A DNA stretch of 64,000 nt from JBBRHQ01 sp963840235 (GTDB lineage Bacteria > Actinomycetota > Thermoleophilia > Solirubrobacterales > 70-9). Made by a program: the position numbers and the translations under genes. Location: the NCBI GenBank assembly GCA_963840235.1, contig CAWIYC010000008.1, forward strand, positions 124,001 to 188,000. Direction: 5' to 3'. Below, one piece after another: positions 50,762 through 59,988 of this stretch; within the stretch, counting starts at the first letter, position 1, and every line of letters begins with the position of its first letter. The notes under the pieces are model-generated. The model was not told where the DNA came from. It searched no databases and was given only the letters and a program-made list of their open reading frames with translations.

Positions 50762-51688
50762 ATGAGGCTTAGGTGTTTCTGCACGATCCTGGCGGGACTG
50801 GGACTGGGGCTCGCGGCCCCCGCGGCGGCGGCGCCCTCGCCCGACTGCAACAACGCCTCCACGCCCCGGGTCATCTACTCGGGCCAGGGCGTGCTCGAAT
50901 CGGCGATCGTCGGCAGGGCCGGGCGGCTCTACTTCTCCGCGACCCCCTCCGGGCAGAGCGGGAAGCTGATGAAAGTGGACCACCCGGGGGCGACCCCACG
51001 GGTGCTCCTGGACGGCGTCACCGGCCCCGGCGGGATGGTCTTCGATCATCACAAGCTCCTGCTCGGCTACGGCGACACTTCAGCCAACGGAGTCAGCGGC
51101 GACGCCAACCCCAAGGCGGGCCTCTACCGGGTCAATACGAAGACCGGCGCCAAGACTATCTTCGCCCAGGGCCTCGGCATGGCCAACGGAGTCGCCCGGG
51201 ACCCAGACGGGGCGATCTACGCCTCCAACGACTTCGGCGTCAAGCTCGACCGCGTCTTCGGCGGCTCTGTCAACCACGGGTGGGCCGAGGTCAACTCCGC
51301 CAACGGCCTGGTGGTGGATCGCTCCGGCCGCTACCTCTACGCCGCCCAGACCTTCCAGGCGCCGGAGATCGCCCGGGTCGAGATCGCCCACCCCTCGAAC
51401 GTCACCACCTTCGCCGCCGGCACCCCAGAGGACGGCACACCCGTCCTCGACGGCATGACTCGGGACCGCCGCGGAAACCTCTTCGTAGCCGCCAACGTCG
51501 GTGGCCAGATCTGGAGAGTTGACCGCCAGGGCCGGATCTGCGTCCTCGCCCGCGGGCTCCAGAACCCGAGCGCGGTCGCCTTCGGTCGCGGCGAGCGCCG
51601 CTTCCGCGGGGGCAACCTCTATGCGGTCACCTTCACCGGCGACGTGGTCGAGCTGCCGAAGGCGAACGCCGCCCGCTACCCGGGCTGA
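50762..51688 (+). CDS. Secreted SMP-30/gluconolactonase-like beta-propeller protein
   Basis: This 308-aa protein has a signal peptide (about 1-23, ending AAPAAAA). Propeller blades follow, with GMANGVARDPDGAIYASND, NSANGLVVDRSGRYLYAAQT and LDGMTRDRRGNLFVAANVGG. The 'NG(V/L)xxDxxGxxYA' pattern is that of SMP-30/LRE-like lactonases, which bind a divalent metal at the propeller centre. Substrate unknown. It is next to the DUF167 gene (divergent) and faces the GntR gene. Confidence 0.87.
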   Translation: MRLRCFCTILAGLGLGLAAPAAAAPSPDCNNASTPRVIYSGQGVLESAIVGRAGRLYFSATPSGQSGKLMKVDHPGATPRVLLDGVTGPGGMVFDHHKLLLGYGDTSANGVSGDANPKAGLYRVNTKTGAKTIFAQGLGMANGVARDPDGAIYASNDFGVKLDRVFGGSVNHGWAEVNSANGLVVDRSGRYLYAAQTFQAPEIARVEIAHPSNVTTFAAGTPEDGTPVLDGMTRDRRGNLFVAANVGGQIWRVDRQGRICVLARGLQNPSAVAFGRGERRFRGGNLYAVTFTGDVVELPKANAARYPG

Positions 51689-51765
51689 TCGGCTCGGGGC
51701 GCGACCACAGGCAACTTGCCCGCAGATCAGGCCGGCGATGCAGGCGGAACGAGCGAGGCGAGGGT

Positions 51766-52515
51766 TCAGGGCTGCGTCAGACTGCGGATCACGTGCAGGT
51801 CGATCGAGCCCGGGGCGAAGACGCTGCTCGAGTACTGGATCGCGTCCCCCCCGGTCTCGTGGATCAGCTCGACCAGCTCCAGGGTCGCGGTGACCCGGGT
51901 CGCCCCGATCGCCTCCCCCAGCCGGCTGCCGGGCTCGACCAGGCGGGGCCTGACCGTGGTCCGGGCGAAGGAGATCGGCACCCCTCGCTCGACCAGCACG
52001 TCGAGGACCATCCTCCCCGCCTCCAGTGCCGCATTCAGCTCCTCCACCGGCCCGAGATCCACCCCGGGGTGAACGATGTCGCGCATGTAGGCGGCGACGC
52101 CGCCATCGGCGAGCAGGGTCCGGTGGACCAGCGTCGCCCGGGCCTTGCGCCGCAGGCCGAGCGCCTCGGCGACGTATCCCGGCACCGGGGCCTGTTCGAT
52201 CTGCAGGTTGCGAACGCTCAGCCGCTTGCCCTGGCGCCGCGCCAGCGAGGCGTAGGACTCGAGCACCTCCAGCCCCTCGCTGAAGGCCGGCGGCGAGGCG
52301 ACGCGGCCGACGAAGGTGCCGCTGCCCTGCCTGCGGACGATCTCGCCGTTGCTCTCGAGCCGCTCCAGCGCCAGACGCAGGGTGCCCCGGGAGATGCCCA
52401 GACCCTCCGCCAGCTCCTTCTCCGGCGGTAGCCGGTCCCCCGGCCGCGCCCGACCGGGAGCGAGCCGCTCTCTGAGCGAAGCCTCGGCGGTGTCGACAAG
52501 CGAGGGCTGAAGCAT
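51766..52515 (-). CDS. GntR/HutC-family regulator with UTRA domain
   Basis: This 249-aa protein has an N-terminal winged helix (PGDRLPPEKELAEGLGISRG, TLRLALERLESNGEIVRRQG, SGTFVGR) and a C-terminal UTRA ligand-binding domain (about 85-245; LVHRTLLADGGVAAYMRDIV). It is the last gene of the sox-fhs operon, 10 nt after the cyclodeaminase gene. I propose it binds the shared motif TTGTACC-N2-TTTGTCYAG upstream of both amine clusters, whose TTGTCTAG core looks like a HutC-class half-site. The ligand may be an amine-pathway intermediate. Confidence 0.9.
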   Translation of the reverse strand: MLQPSLVDTAEASLRERLAPGRARPGDRLPPEKELAEGLGISRGTLRLALERLESNGEIVRRQGSGTFVGRVASPPAFSEGLEVLESYASLARRQGKRLSVRNLQIEQAPVPGYVAEALGLRRKARATLVHRTLLADGGVAAYMRDIVHPGVDLGPVEELNAALEAGRMVLDVLVERGVPISFARTTVRPRLVEPGSRLGEAIGATRVTATLELVELIHETGGDAIQYSSSVFAPGSIDLHVIRSLTQP

Positions 52516-52525
52516 CGGGGCGAAC

Positions 52526-53041
52526 CTAGGCCGCGGGCGGCTCGGCCATCCCGGTCTCGTTGGCTTCGATCAGCTCCGCGGCGGCAGCGGCGGCGGCGTC
52601 CGCCAGCTGCCCGGCAACGACGGCGTCGGGGGTGAAAGGCCAATCGCCGGCGGCCGCGACTTCGGCTGCCAGCTTGGCAAGCTCCCCGGCAGCGCCGGCG
52701 ACTTCGCGCGGCGGCTCCATCGCCCGGGCGAGGGCCCGATCGCGGGCCTCGGCCGTTTCTGCCGCGCCCACCGCGGCGTAGGCGACGACGTCCTCATCGG
52801 CCACCGCCGGCAGGCGCTCGCGCAGCTCGCGGGCGCGGCCGGCTATCTCCCGCAGCCGGGGCTCCGGCAGGCCCACGCCCTCGCAGGCGATTCGCGCGGC
52901 AGCAAGCTCCGCCGTCAGCTCGACAAGGGACGCGGCGATCGCGCAAGTCAACGCCGACGCCACCCCCGCGGCTCGGGTATCCGTCGCCGAGGCCAGGCCC
53001 GCGAGCAGATCGCCGACGCCACTTTCGGCCAGGCCGGCCAC
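52526..53041 (-). CDS. Cyclodeaminase/methenyl-tetrahydrofolate cyclohydrolase (FTCD_C family)
   Basis: This 171-aa helical protein (VAGLAESGVGDLLAGLASAT; DEDVVAYAAVGAAETAEARD; PPREVAGAAGELAKLAAEVA) matches the formiminotransferase-cyclodeaminase C-terminal family. Stand-alone members act as methenyl-THF cyclohydrolases (FchA). It starts at a GTG 4 nt after the fhs stop. Next to fhs and the sox-type genes, it fits the interconversion of methenyl- and formyl-THF in C1 disposal. The NADP-dependent methylene-THF dehydrogenase step is not encoded in the window. Confidence 0.85.
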   Translation of the reverse strand: MAGLAESGVGDLLAGLASATDTRAAGVASALTCAIAASLVELTAELAAARIACEGVGLPEPRLREIAGRARELRERLPAVADEDVVAYAAVGAAETAEARDRALARAMEPPREVAGAAGELAKLAAEVAAAGDWPFTPDAVVAGQLADAAAAAAAELIEANETGMAEPPAA

Positions 53042-53045
53042 GGCC

Positions 53046-54722
53046 TCAGAAGAGCCCGACCGTTCGCCCCTCGGCGTCCACGTCCACGTCGAAGGCGGCG
53101 GGGCTCCGGCCGAGCCCGGGCATCTGCTGGATCGCCCCGCAGAGCGGAACCAGCCAACCGGCGCCGGTGTAGGCGCGGAGGTCGCGGACCGGAAGCTGGA
53201 ACCCGGTCGGGGCGCCGAGCAGCTCGGGGTCGGCGGTGAGCGAGAGGGGCGTCTTCGCCATGCAGACAGGCAGCTCGGCGAGGCCCTGCTCGGTGAACTG
53301 CGCGATCTTCTTCTCCGCCTCCATGTAGTAGACGACCTCCGAAGCACCGTACACGCGCTCGGCGACCGTCTCGATCTTGGACTTGATCGACTCGCCGTCC
53401 CCGTAGAGGAGGCGGAAATCGTTGGGCTGATCGGCCGCGGCGACGACCGCCTCTGCCAGCTCGGCGACGCCCTTGCCACCCTCGGCGAAGCCGTTGCTGA
53501 CGGCGGCCGCGAAGGCGCCGCCCTCGGCCGCCAGCCGCTTCACCAGGTCCACCTCCTCGTCCGAGTCCTCGGGGCGGCGGTTGACGGCGACCACGGCCGG
53601 CACTCCGAACTCGGCGACGATGCCGAGGTGGCGGTGGAGGTTGGCGATCCCGGCCTCGATCGCCCGCAGTCCGTCGGCGCCGTCGGCGGAGGCCGGGTCT
53701 TCGATCCCGCCGTGATGCTTGAGCGCCCGCACGGTGGCGACGAGGACAACGGCGCTGGGCTTGATCCCGCCGGCGCGGCAGACGATGTCGAAGAACTTCT
53801 CCATCCCCATGTCGGAGCCGAAGCCTGACTCGGTGATGACGTAGTCGCCCAGCTTCAGCCCGAGCAGGTCGGCGATCAACGACGAGTTGCCGTGGGCGAT
53901 GTTGGCGAACGGCCCCGCGTGCATCAGGCACGGCTGGCCCTCGAGCGTCTGGATCAGGTTCGGCTTGATCGCGTCCTTGAGCAGCACCGCCATCGCCCCG
54001 GCCGCGCCGAGGTCCTCTGCCGTGACCGGTTCGCCTTCGCGGGAGTAGGCGGCCGTGATCTTGCCCAGCCGCCGGCGCAGGTCCTGGAGGTCGCGGGCGA
54101 CGGCCAGGACCGCCATCACCTCCGAGGCCGCGGTGATGTCGAAGCCGGACTCGCGCGGGTAGCCGTTGGCCGGCCCGCCGAGGCCGAGGGCGACCTGCCG
54201 CAGCGCCCGGTCGTTCATGTCCACCGCCCGCTTCCAGGTGACGCGCAGGGCGTCGATGTGGTGCGGGTTGCCGTGCAGCATCGAGGCGTCGAGCAGCGCC
54301 GCCAGCAGGTTGTTGGCGGCGCCGATCGCGTGGATATCACCGGTGAAGTGAAGGTTGAGATCCTCCATCGGCACCACCTGGGCGAAGCCGCCGCCGGCGG
54401 CGCCCCCCTTGATCCCGAATACCGGCCCGAGCGAGGGCTCGCGCAGGCAGAGGACAGGACTGCGGCCGATGTAGCCCATGCCCTCGGTCAGCGCCACCGA
54501 GGTCGTCGTCTTCCCCTCCCCCGCCTTGGTCGGCGTCATCCCGGCGACGCAGACCAGCTTGGCGTCGGGGCGGTCGGAGAGCCGCTCGATCGCGTCCAGC
54601 GAGATCTTCGCCTTGAACCGCCCGTAGGGCTCGATCTCCTCGGGCTCGAGGCCGAGCCGATCGCCGATCGCGTCGATCGGCTCCAGCACGGCCTCCTGCG
54701 CGATCTCCAGGCTGCTCTTCAT
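53046..54722 (-). CDS. fhs: Formate-tetrahydrofolate ligase
   Basis: This 558-aa protein has the P-loop GMTPTKAGEGKTTTSVALTE, the EPSLGPVFGIKGGAAGGGFA motif and LNLHFTGDIHAIGAANNLLA, which are invariant in the family. It links formate, ATP and tetrahydrofolate to 10-formyl-THF, or runs in reverse to release formate and ATP. It follows soxB by 25 nt, so it belongs to the C1-handling part of the operon. Confidence 0.97.
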   Translation of the reverse strand: MKSSLEIAQEAVLEPIDAIGDRLGLEPEEIEPYGRFKAKISLDAIERLSDRPDAKLVCVAGMTPTKAGEGKTTTSVALTEGMGYIGRSPVLCLREPSLGPVFGIKGGAAGGGFAQVVPMEDLNLHFTGDIHAIGAANNLLAALLDASMLHGNPHHIDALRVTWKRAVDMNDRALRQVALGLGGPANGYPRESGFDITAASEVMAVLAVARDLQDLRRRLGKITAAYSREGEPVTAEDLGAAGAMAVLLKDAIKPNLIQTLEGQPCLMHAGPFANIAHGNSSLIADLLGLKLGDYVITESGFGSDMGMEKFFDIVCRAGGIKPSAVVLVATVRALKHHGGIEDPASADGADGLRAIEAGIANLHRHLGIVAEFGVPAVVAVNRRPEDSDEEVDLVKRLAAEGGAFAAAVSNGFAEGGKGVAELAEAVVAAADQPNDFRLLYGDGESIKSKIETVAERVYGASEVVYYMEAEKKIAQFTEQGLAELPVCMAKTPLSLTADPELLGAPTGFQLPVRDLRAYTGAGWLVPLCGAIQQMPGLGRSPAAFDVDVDAEGRTVGLF

Positions 54723-54747
54723 CTCTTTCGTCCTCCTCGGATTCGGA

Positions 54748-55965
54748 TCAATGTGAGACCGCCGCCGCTCCCACCTCGGAGACGAGGCGGTCGCGGTAGA
54801 AGCGCTCGAGCGCGAACGGCTCGATCAGCTCGGGGGGGCGGCCGGTCGCCACCTGCTGCGCCAGCGTCTTGCCGACGATCGGCGCCGCCTTGAAGCCGTA
54901 GGTGCCCCAGCCGGCGCTGACCAGGAAGCCCTCCACCTCGGTCGCGCCGAGGATCGGGCTGTAGTCGGGGCTGATGTCGCAGAGGCCGGCCCAGCTGCGC
55001 AGGATCCGCGCCCGCTCGAGCTGCGGGAACAGCTCCAGCGTGTGTCGCGAGGACTCCTGGAGGAAGTTGAGGGTTCCCTGCTGGCGGTAGGTCGTCCAGG
55101 GCTCGATCTCGGCCCCGATCAGGAACTCGCCGCGGTCTGTCTGGGAGATGTAGACGTGCATCTGTGAGGAGACGATGACCACGTCGAGCAGCGGCTTCAG
55201 CGGCTCGGTCACGAACGCCTGCAGGATGTGGGTCGTGATCGGCAGCTCGACCCCGGCCATCGCGGTCGTGGTCGAGCTCCAGCCGGCGGTGGCGCTGATC
55301 ACCGTGCCGGCGCCAACCCGGCGGCCGTCGGCGAGGACGACCCCGGTCGCCCTGCCGTTGGAGCGCTCGACCCCCGAGACCTCGCTGTAAGGGTGTATCT
55401 CCGCCCCGCCGGAGTCGGCCGCACGGGCCAGCCCCCAGACAACGGCGTCGTGGCGGATGATCCCGCCGGGCGGGTGATAGAGGGCGCCCATCACCGGGTA
55501 GACCGCGTCCGGCTCCATCGACATCGCCGGGGCGAGGGCGCCGATCTCCTTCGGGCCGATCACCCTGGAGTCGATCCCGGCGAGGCGGTTCACCTCCGCC
55601 CGCTCGGTCATCACGAACATCGCCCGGTCGGTGTGCGCCAGGGTCAGGTGGCCCTGCTGGGAGAACAGCAGGTTGAAGTCGAGCTCAGCCGAGAGGCCCT
55701 CATAGAGCTTGACCGAGGCGTCGTAGAAGCGGGCGCCCTCGGGGGTCTTGTAGTTGGAGCGCAGGATGGTCGTGTTGCGCCCGGCGGCGCCGGAACCGAT
55801 GTAGGCCTGCTCGAGGACGCAGACGTCGGTGATGCCGTGATCGCGAGCGAGGTAGTAGGCGATCGCCAGCCCGTGCGAGCCGCCGCCGATGATGACCACC
55901 TCGTAGTGGTCGCGAAGCTCGCCTCTGGGACGCCACATCCGGCGCTTGCGGAAGATGTCACGCAT
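54748..55965 (-). CDS. soxB: Sarcosine oxidase beta / N-methylglutamate dehydrogenase MgdA-like subunit
   Basis: This 405-aa protein has YEVVIIGGGSHGLAIAYYLA, the dinucleotide fold, and LEQAYIGSGAAGRNTTILRS. GGIIRHDAVVWGLARAA places His172 at about the position where FMN is covalently bound in the Corynebacterium enzyme. It carries the amine-oxidising FAD site. The four-subunit enzymes that act on sarcosine and on N-methylglutamate (MgdABCD) are homologous. The divergent gmaS-mgs arm makes N-methylglutamate the likelier substrate. It overlaps soxG by 8 nt. Confidence 0.92.
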   Translation of the reverse strand: MRDIFRKRRMWRPRGELRDHYEVVIIGGGSHGLAIAYYLARDHGITDVCVLEQAYIGSGAAGRNTTILRSNYKTPEGARFYDASVKLYEGLSAELDFNLLFSQQGHLTLAHTDRAMFVMTERAEVNRLAGIDSRVIGPKEIGALAPAMSMEPDAVYPVMGALYHPPGGIIRHDAVVWGLARAADSGGAEIHPYSEVSGVERSNGRATGVVLADGRRVGAGTVISATAGWSSTTTAMAGVELPITTHILQAFVTEPLKPLLDVVIVSSQMHVYISQTDRGEFLIGAEIEPWTTYRQQGTLNFLQESSRHTLELFPQLERARILRSWAGLCDISPDYSPILGATEVEGFLVSAGWGTYGFKAAPIVGKTLAQQVATGRPPELIEPFALERFYRDRLVSEVGAAAVSH

Positions 55966-56707
55966 CGGCGGCCACCCCCGCGTGCTCGGAGCCGAGGACG
56001 GCGTCTAGCCCGACGGCGCGGCCGCCGAGGCTCTCGGCGGCATCGATGAAGACCGTCCAGACGTAGGAGGCGAATCCGGCTCCGAACAGGTGAAGGAAGC
56101 GGTCGCCGCGATGGCGCAGGACCATGCCCGCGGTGCGCGCGACCGAAACGGGGGCAAAGGCGTGCTCGCCGAATCGCTCCGGGCGCAGGTCGAGGGCGGT
56201 GGTGCGGGCGAAGGCCTCGCGCGCCAACGGACCTATCACCGCGTTCGAGCCGAGCCCCGCGGTCAGCTCGACGACCGAGGCGAACGAGGAGGCTGAAGAG
56301 GCTGCGGAGAAGAGCTCGTCGCGCACCTTCGCAGTCGCCTCCGGAGGCGTGATCGCGATAACGCGACCGGCCGTGAGAGGGCACCACCAGACGTCCTCGT
56401 GGAGCGCCGCGCGCCCGGGCTCCAGCACCGCGCCGCCGGCCAGCTCGGCAACGGTGGTTGAGACCAGCTCCGGCTCTCCCTGGAGCTCGACCTTGCCGAG
56501 AAAGGAGACGTCTGCGACCCCGACGGTTCTCAGACAGGCCGCGGTCTCGGCGCCGGGCGACCCGTAGCCGGCGACGACGCTCCACCCCTCGATCTCGCTC
56601 AGCTCGGCCCCCTCGCCTCGATGGGCCCACTCGATCGGGCTGCGCTGAGGTGGGCGAGCACCCTCCCACTCCCTTGCCTGGTCCGGCGCGAGGAACTCGA
56701 AGCTCAT
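55958..56707 (-). CDS. soxG: Sarcosine oxidase gamma / MgdD-like subunit
   Basis: This 249-aa protein resembles the GcvT-like gamma subunit. It has GWSVVAGYGSPGAETAACLR, GVADVSFLGKVELQGE and the closing RTAGMVLRHRGDRFLHLFGAG. The gamma subunit is structural in sarcosine oxidase. The start overlaps the soxA stop (ATGA). The order D-A-G-B differs from the B-D-A-G order usual in Corynebacterium-type and mgd operons. Confidence 0.87.
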   Translation of the reverse strand: MSFEFLAPDQAREWEGARPPQRSPIEWAHRGEGAELSEIEGWSVVAGYGSPGAETAACLRTVGVADVSFLGKVELQGEPELVSTTVAELAGGAVLEPGRAALHEDVWWCPLTAGRVIAITPPEATAKVRDELFSAASSASSFASVVELTAGLGSNAVIGPLAREAFARTTALDLRPERFGEHAFAPVSVARTAGMVLRHRGDRFLHLFGAGFASYVWTVFIDAAESLGGRAVGLDAVLGSEHAGVAADA

Positions 56708-59586
56708 CCGCGCAGCCGCTCCTGGTCGGGGTCGTAGAAGGGCGCGGTCTGCACCTCGGCGATGATCCGCTGCCCGTCATCGGCGACGGTGATGGTGGAG
56801 CCGTCCGTTGCGAGCTCGGCCGGAACCCAGGCCATCCCGATCGAGCGCTTCAGCTTGGGCGAGAACCGCGACGAGGTCACCCGACCGACCGGATTCCCGT
56901 CGAGCACAACCGCCGCCCCTTCGGTCGGCACCGCTCCATTGGCGATGCTGAACCCGACGAGCTTGTTCTCCTCGCCGCGCTCGGAGACCGACTCCAGCGC
57001 CCAGCGGCCGATGAAATCCTCTTCCTTGTCGAATTTGACGATCCAGGGCATCGCCGCCTCCAACGGGTTCGACTCGGCGTCGGTGTCCTGGCCGACGAGG
57101 ATGTGAAGCTTCTGAAGCCGCAGCACCCTCTGCGGCTCGAGACCGAAGGGGCGGATCGAGTGCTGATCGCCGGCGGCGGCGATCGCGTCCCAGAGGTGCT
57201 CGGCCAGCGAGCCCGGGCAGTGGAGCTCGTAGCCGAGCTCGCCGACGAACCCGATCCTCAGCAGCAGGCAGGGCACCCCGGCGACGTGTGCCCGCTTGCC
57301 GTCGAGATAGGCGAAGGAATCGTTGGAGCAGTCGAGGTCGGTGAGCCCCGAGAGGATTTCGCGGGAGCGCGGACCGGCGAGGTTGAATGCGGAAAGCCCC
57401 TGGCTGACATCGGTCAGCTGCACTCCCATCCCCCACTCGGCCAGCCACCAGGCGAACCAGCTCTCGACCGCGTCGGCGCCGCTGGAGGTGGTGGTGACGT
57501 AGAAGGAGTCCTCGTCCAGCCGGCAGATGGTTCCGTCGTCGGTGATCCTGCCGGCGTCGTCTCCGAGCACCCCGTAGCGGATTCGCCCGGGCTTGAGGTT
57601 GTCGAAGCGGTTCGGGTAGAGGCGGTTGAGGAAATCGCCGGCCTCGGGCCCGCTGACGATCAGCTTGCCCAGGGTCGAGACGTCGATCAGCCCGGCGGCG
57701 TCGTGCACGGCCATCGTCTCGCCCTCGGGGTCGCCGTAGTCGTATGGCCGCCTCCAGTCCCCGGCCCAGAGCACGTTGCCGCCAAGCTCGCGGTGGCGCC
57801 CGTGCACCGCCGAGCGCTTGGCCGGCTCGTAGGGCCGGCCCGCCAGAGCGCCCATCGGCACCGTCGACCACGGCGGGCGTGCGGTCGTCAGCCCGACCTC
57901 GGGCTCCGGGGTCCCGGTGTGATCGGACATCTGCCGGATCGAGGCGAGCTGGCACATCCGCCCCTGGCATGGCCCCATCGTCACCGTCGTGTATCGCTTC
58001 AGTAGCTCGAGCGAGTCGAAGCCCTCGTCGATGGCGTAGTCGATGTCCTTGCTGGTGACGTCCTCGCAGAGGCAGGCGAAGCATTTGTCGCCCCGACCCT
58101 GGGCCCCGGTCGCCGCCGCCGGCCTGGTGGTGCTTGAGGACCGGCCCCCGCGTTCGAGCGCCTCTCGCTCCTGCGCCAGCCGCTCGCGGGCGCCCTCGTC
58201 GCCGAGCCCTATCCCCAGCGCTGCCTCGGTCCCGGCGACTGCGCCCGAGATCTCGGCCAGCTCGGCGGAGGCGTGTCCGGCGACCGCACCGGCAGCATGG
58301 ATCCCCGGCGGGGGATCCTCGGGGAGGTAGGCGCCGCTGGTCCCGTCCCAGCGCGCCTTGGCCCCGGCCTGGAGCAAGAGCGAGGTCGCCGGTACCGTGC
58401 CGCCGGAGACGGCGATCAGGTCGCAGTTGAGCGCGCTCTCGCTGTCAGCGACGAGGCGGCCCTCGCCGTCGAGGTCGGCGATCACGGCGCCCTTCACCTG
58501 CCTGCGCCCGATCGCGCGGGCGACGGTGCGGCCGCGCAGGAGCGGGATGCCCGAGTCTGCCAGAGCCGCGGCGAGGGTCTCGTCGGCGCCGCTCGGACGA
58601 GCGTCGGCCACCGCGGCGATCTCGACCCCGGCCCGGTCCAGCGCCAGTGCCGAGGAGAGCCCGCGGTCGCCGGTGGTGGCGATCACCGCGGTCCTCCCGG
58701 GCCGGACCCCGTAGAGGCCGGCGAGGCGCTCGGCGCCTGAGCAGAGCATCACACCGGGGATGTCGTTGCCCTCGAACATCAACGGCTGCTCGATGGACCC
58801 GGTGGCCGCGACGTGCCGCTCGGCCCGCACTTGGTGCAGGGTGCTTCCGCACCAGACCGGGACTATCCCGTCGAAGAAGCCGAGGGCGGCCGCCGGCGCC
58901 AGAACCTCGACCCCGCTGGCACCGACGCGCTCGGCGAGGCCGCGCGCTGCGGCACTGTCGGAGTCGGCAAGGAGGCTGCCGCCGAGCTCGGGGCCGTCGT
59001 CCACGAGGACGACGTCCGCGCCCAGTTCCGCTGCACGCAGCGCGGCCGCCATCCCGGCGACACCGCCCCCGATCACGAGCACGTCGGCGTGGCGGCGGCG
59101 GTACTCGGTCCGCCACTCGCGCTCGGCCTGGCGCCGCGCCAGCCTGCCGAGCCCCGCCGCGTGACGGAGGACCTTCTCGTACAGCGGCCACAGCCGCCGC
59201 GGCCTGATGAAAGTCTTGTAGTAGAAGCCGGGCGGGGTCAGGCGGGTGCCGAATATGTCGGTCCCGCGCATCACGTCGAACCGCAGCGAGGGGCTCGCGT
59301 TCATGTGCGAGACCTCGATCCCCTCGCGCACCGGCTCGGTGCAGGCGCGCACACCGGGCCATCCATCCACCTCGACCAGGCAGTTCGGGCACTGCCCGGC
59401 GCAGCAAAGCAGGCCGCGGGGGCGGTGGTACTTGAAGCTGCGCGAGATCACCCGCTGCCCGGACGCGTGCAGGGCGGAGCCGATCGTGTCCCCCTCGAAG
59501 GCGCTCACCGGCTTGCCGTCGAAGCTGAACTCGATCTCGCGCCCGCGGTCGATCCGCTCCCCCGGCCGCTGCGGCAGCCTGCTCAC
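56704..59586 (-). CDS. soxA: Sarcosine oxidase alpha / MgdC-like subunit
   Basis: This 960-aa protein begins with a [2Fe-2S]/Fer2_4-like region (to about 110; GLLCCAGQCPNCLVEVDGWP). The FAD/NAD fold follows (about 165-430; VLVIGGGVAGMAAALRAAEL), then a Cys-rich middle (CFACLCEDVTSKDIDYAIDE; CQGRMCQLASIRQM). A GcvT/tetrahydrofolate-binding part closes it (about 575-960; YDYGDPEGETMAVHDAAGLI). The GcvT part accepts the C1 unit as methylene-THF. Length and domain order match the family. It overlaps soxD (4 nt) and soxG. Confidence 0.95.
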   Translation of the reverse strand: MSRLPQRPGERIDRGREIEFSFDGKPVSAFEGDTIGSALHASGQRVISRSFKYHRPRGLLCCAGQCPNCLVEVDGWPGVRACTEPVREGIEVSHMNASPSLRFDVMRGTDIFGTRLTPPGFYYKTFIRPRRLWPLYEKVLRHAAGLGRLARRQAEREWRTEYRRRHADVLVIGGGVAGMAAALRAAELGADVVLVDDGPELGGSLLADSDSAAARGLAERVGASGVEVLAPAAALGFFDGIVPVWCGSTLHQVRAERHVAATGSIEQPLMFEGNDIPGVMLCSGAERLAGLYGVRPGRTAVIATTGDRGLSSALALDRAGVEIAAVADARPSGADETLAAALADSGIPLLRGRTVARAIGRRQVKGAVIADLDGEGRLVADSESALNCDLIAVSGGTVPATSLLLQAGAKARWDGTSGAYLPEDPPPGIHAAGAVAGHASAELAEISGAVAGTEAALGIGLGDEGARERLAQEREALERGGRSSSTTRPAAATGAQGRGDKCFACLCEDVTSKDIDYAIDEGFDSLELLKRYTTVTMGPCQGRMCQLASIRQMSDHTGTPEPEVGLTTARPPWSTVPMGALAGRPYEPAKRSAVHGRHRELGGNVLWAGDWRRPYDYGDPEGETMAVHDAAGLIDVSTLGKLIVSGPEAGDFLNRLYPNRFDNLKPGRIRYGVLGDDAGRITDDGTICRLDEDSFYVTTTSSGADAVESWFAWWLAEWGMGVQLTDVSQGLSAFNLAGPRSREILSGLTDLDCSNDSFAYLDGKRAHVAGVPCLLLRIGFVGELGYELHCPGSLAEHLWDAIAAAGDQHSIRPFGLEPQRVLRLQKLHILVGQDTDAESNPLEAAMPWIVKFDKEEDFIGRWALESVSERGEENKLVGFSIANGAVPTEGAAVVLDGNPVGRVTSSRFSPKLKRSIGMAWVPAELATDGSTITVADDGQRIIAEVQTAPFYDPDQERLRG

Positions 59587-59846
59587 CCCTCACCGCCCCC
59601 CGGCAGCCCGACCCAGCTGACCTCGTTGGTCGTGGTGTCGCGCTCGGCCAGAAACCAGGCACGGCAGCCCGAGCGGTGATACCACCACTCCCGCTGGACC
59701 CCGGCGACGTTGCGGCGGAAATAGTTGTAGGTGTTGAGCTCCCGCTCGCTCGGCTTGCTGGTAGGCCGCGGCACGACCTCGCCGCCATAGGCGAAGTCGG
59801 TTACCTCGCGTTCGCCGCAGTTCGGACAGGTGAGCAGAAACGACAT
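59583..59846 (-). CDS. soxD: Sarcosine oxidase delta / MgdB-like subunit
   Basis: This 87-aa protein begins MSFLLTCPNCGEREVTDFAY, with zinc ligands C7, C10, H57 and C61 (YHRSGCRAWF), and PSERELNTYNYFRRNVAGVQ in the middle. It is the small zinc-binding subunit of the heterotetramer. It is the first gene of the minus-strand operon soxD-A-G-B-fhs-cyclodeaminase-gntR, and its start lies 21 nt downstream of the shared 20-nt motif. Confidence 0.93.
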   Translation of the reverse strand: MSFLLTCPNCGEREVTDFAYGGEVVPRPTSKPSERELNTYNYFRRNVAGVQREWWYHRSGCRAWFLAERDTTTNEVSWVGLPGGGEG

Positions 59847-59867
59847 CGGTTCGGTCCCGGTGGCGTA

Positions 59868-59887
59868 CACTAGACAAATTGGTACAA
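59868..59887 (-). promoter_or_regulatory. Shared 20-nt motif upstream of the sox-type operon
   Basis: On the minus strand this reads TTGTACCAATTTGTCTAGTG, 16/20 identical to the site upstream of cluster A. Its position, 21 nt before the soxD ATG and in the divergent region with gmaS, suits an operator. TTGTCTAG is a HutC-class GntR-like half-site. Confidence 0.55.
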
Positions 59888-59950
59888 CGACGCAAGAAGC
59901 GGCCGCGAAACCGGCCCCCGTGGCTGCAGGCGATCGCACGCGCCCGGAGA

Positions 59951-59988
59951 TTCCGGCTATGTGGCATCTCCACATAGGACCTCCGGAA
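59951..59988 (+). promoter_or_regulatory. Large inverted repeat in the gmaS leader
   Basis: TTCCGG, then CTATGTGG-CATCT-CCACATAG, GACCT and CCGGAA form a nested inverted repeat: an 8-bp perfect inner stem, a 6-bp outer stem and a 5-nt bulge. A further CTATGTG lies at 60,023-60,029, followed closely by GATACAT. It could be a protein operator or a leader-RNA stem-loop regulating the ligase gene. Confidence 0.6.

Noticed and set aside
54748..59846. Plain sarcosine oxidase as the sole interpretation of soxDAGB
   Set aside because: Possible from the proteins alone, but the divergent gmaS-mgsABC genes make N-methylglutamate dehydrogenase the better fit. Kept as an alternative.
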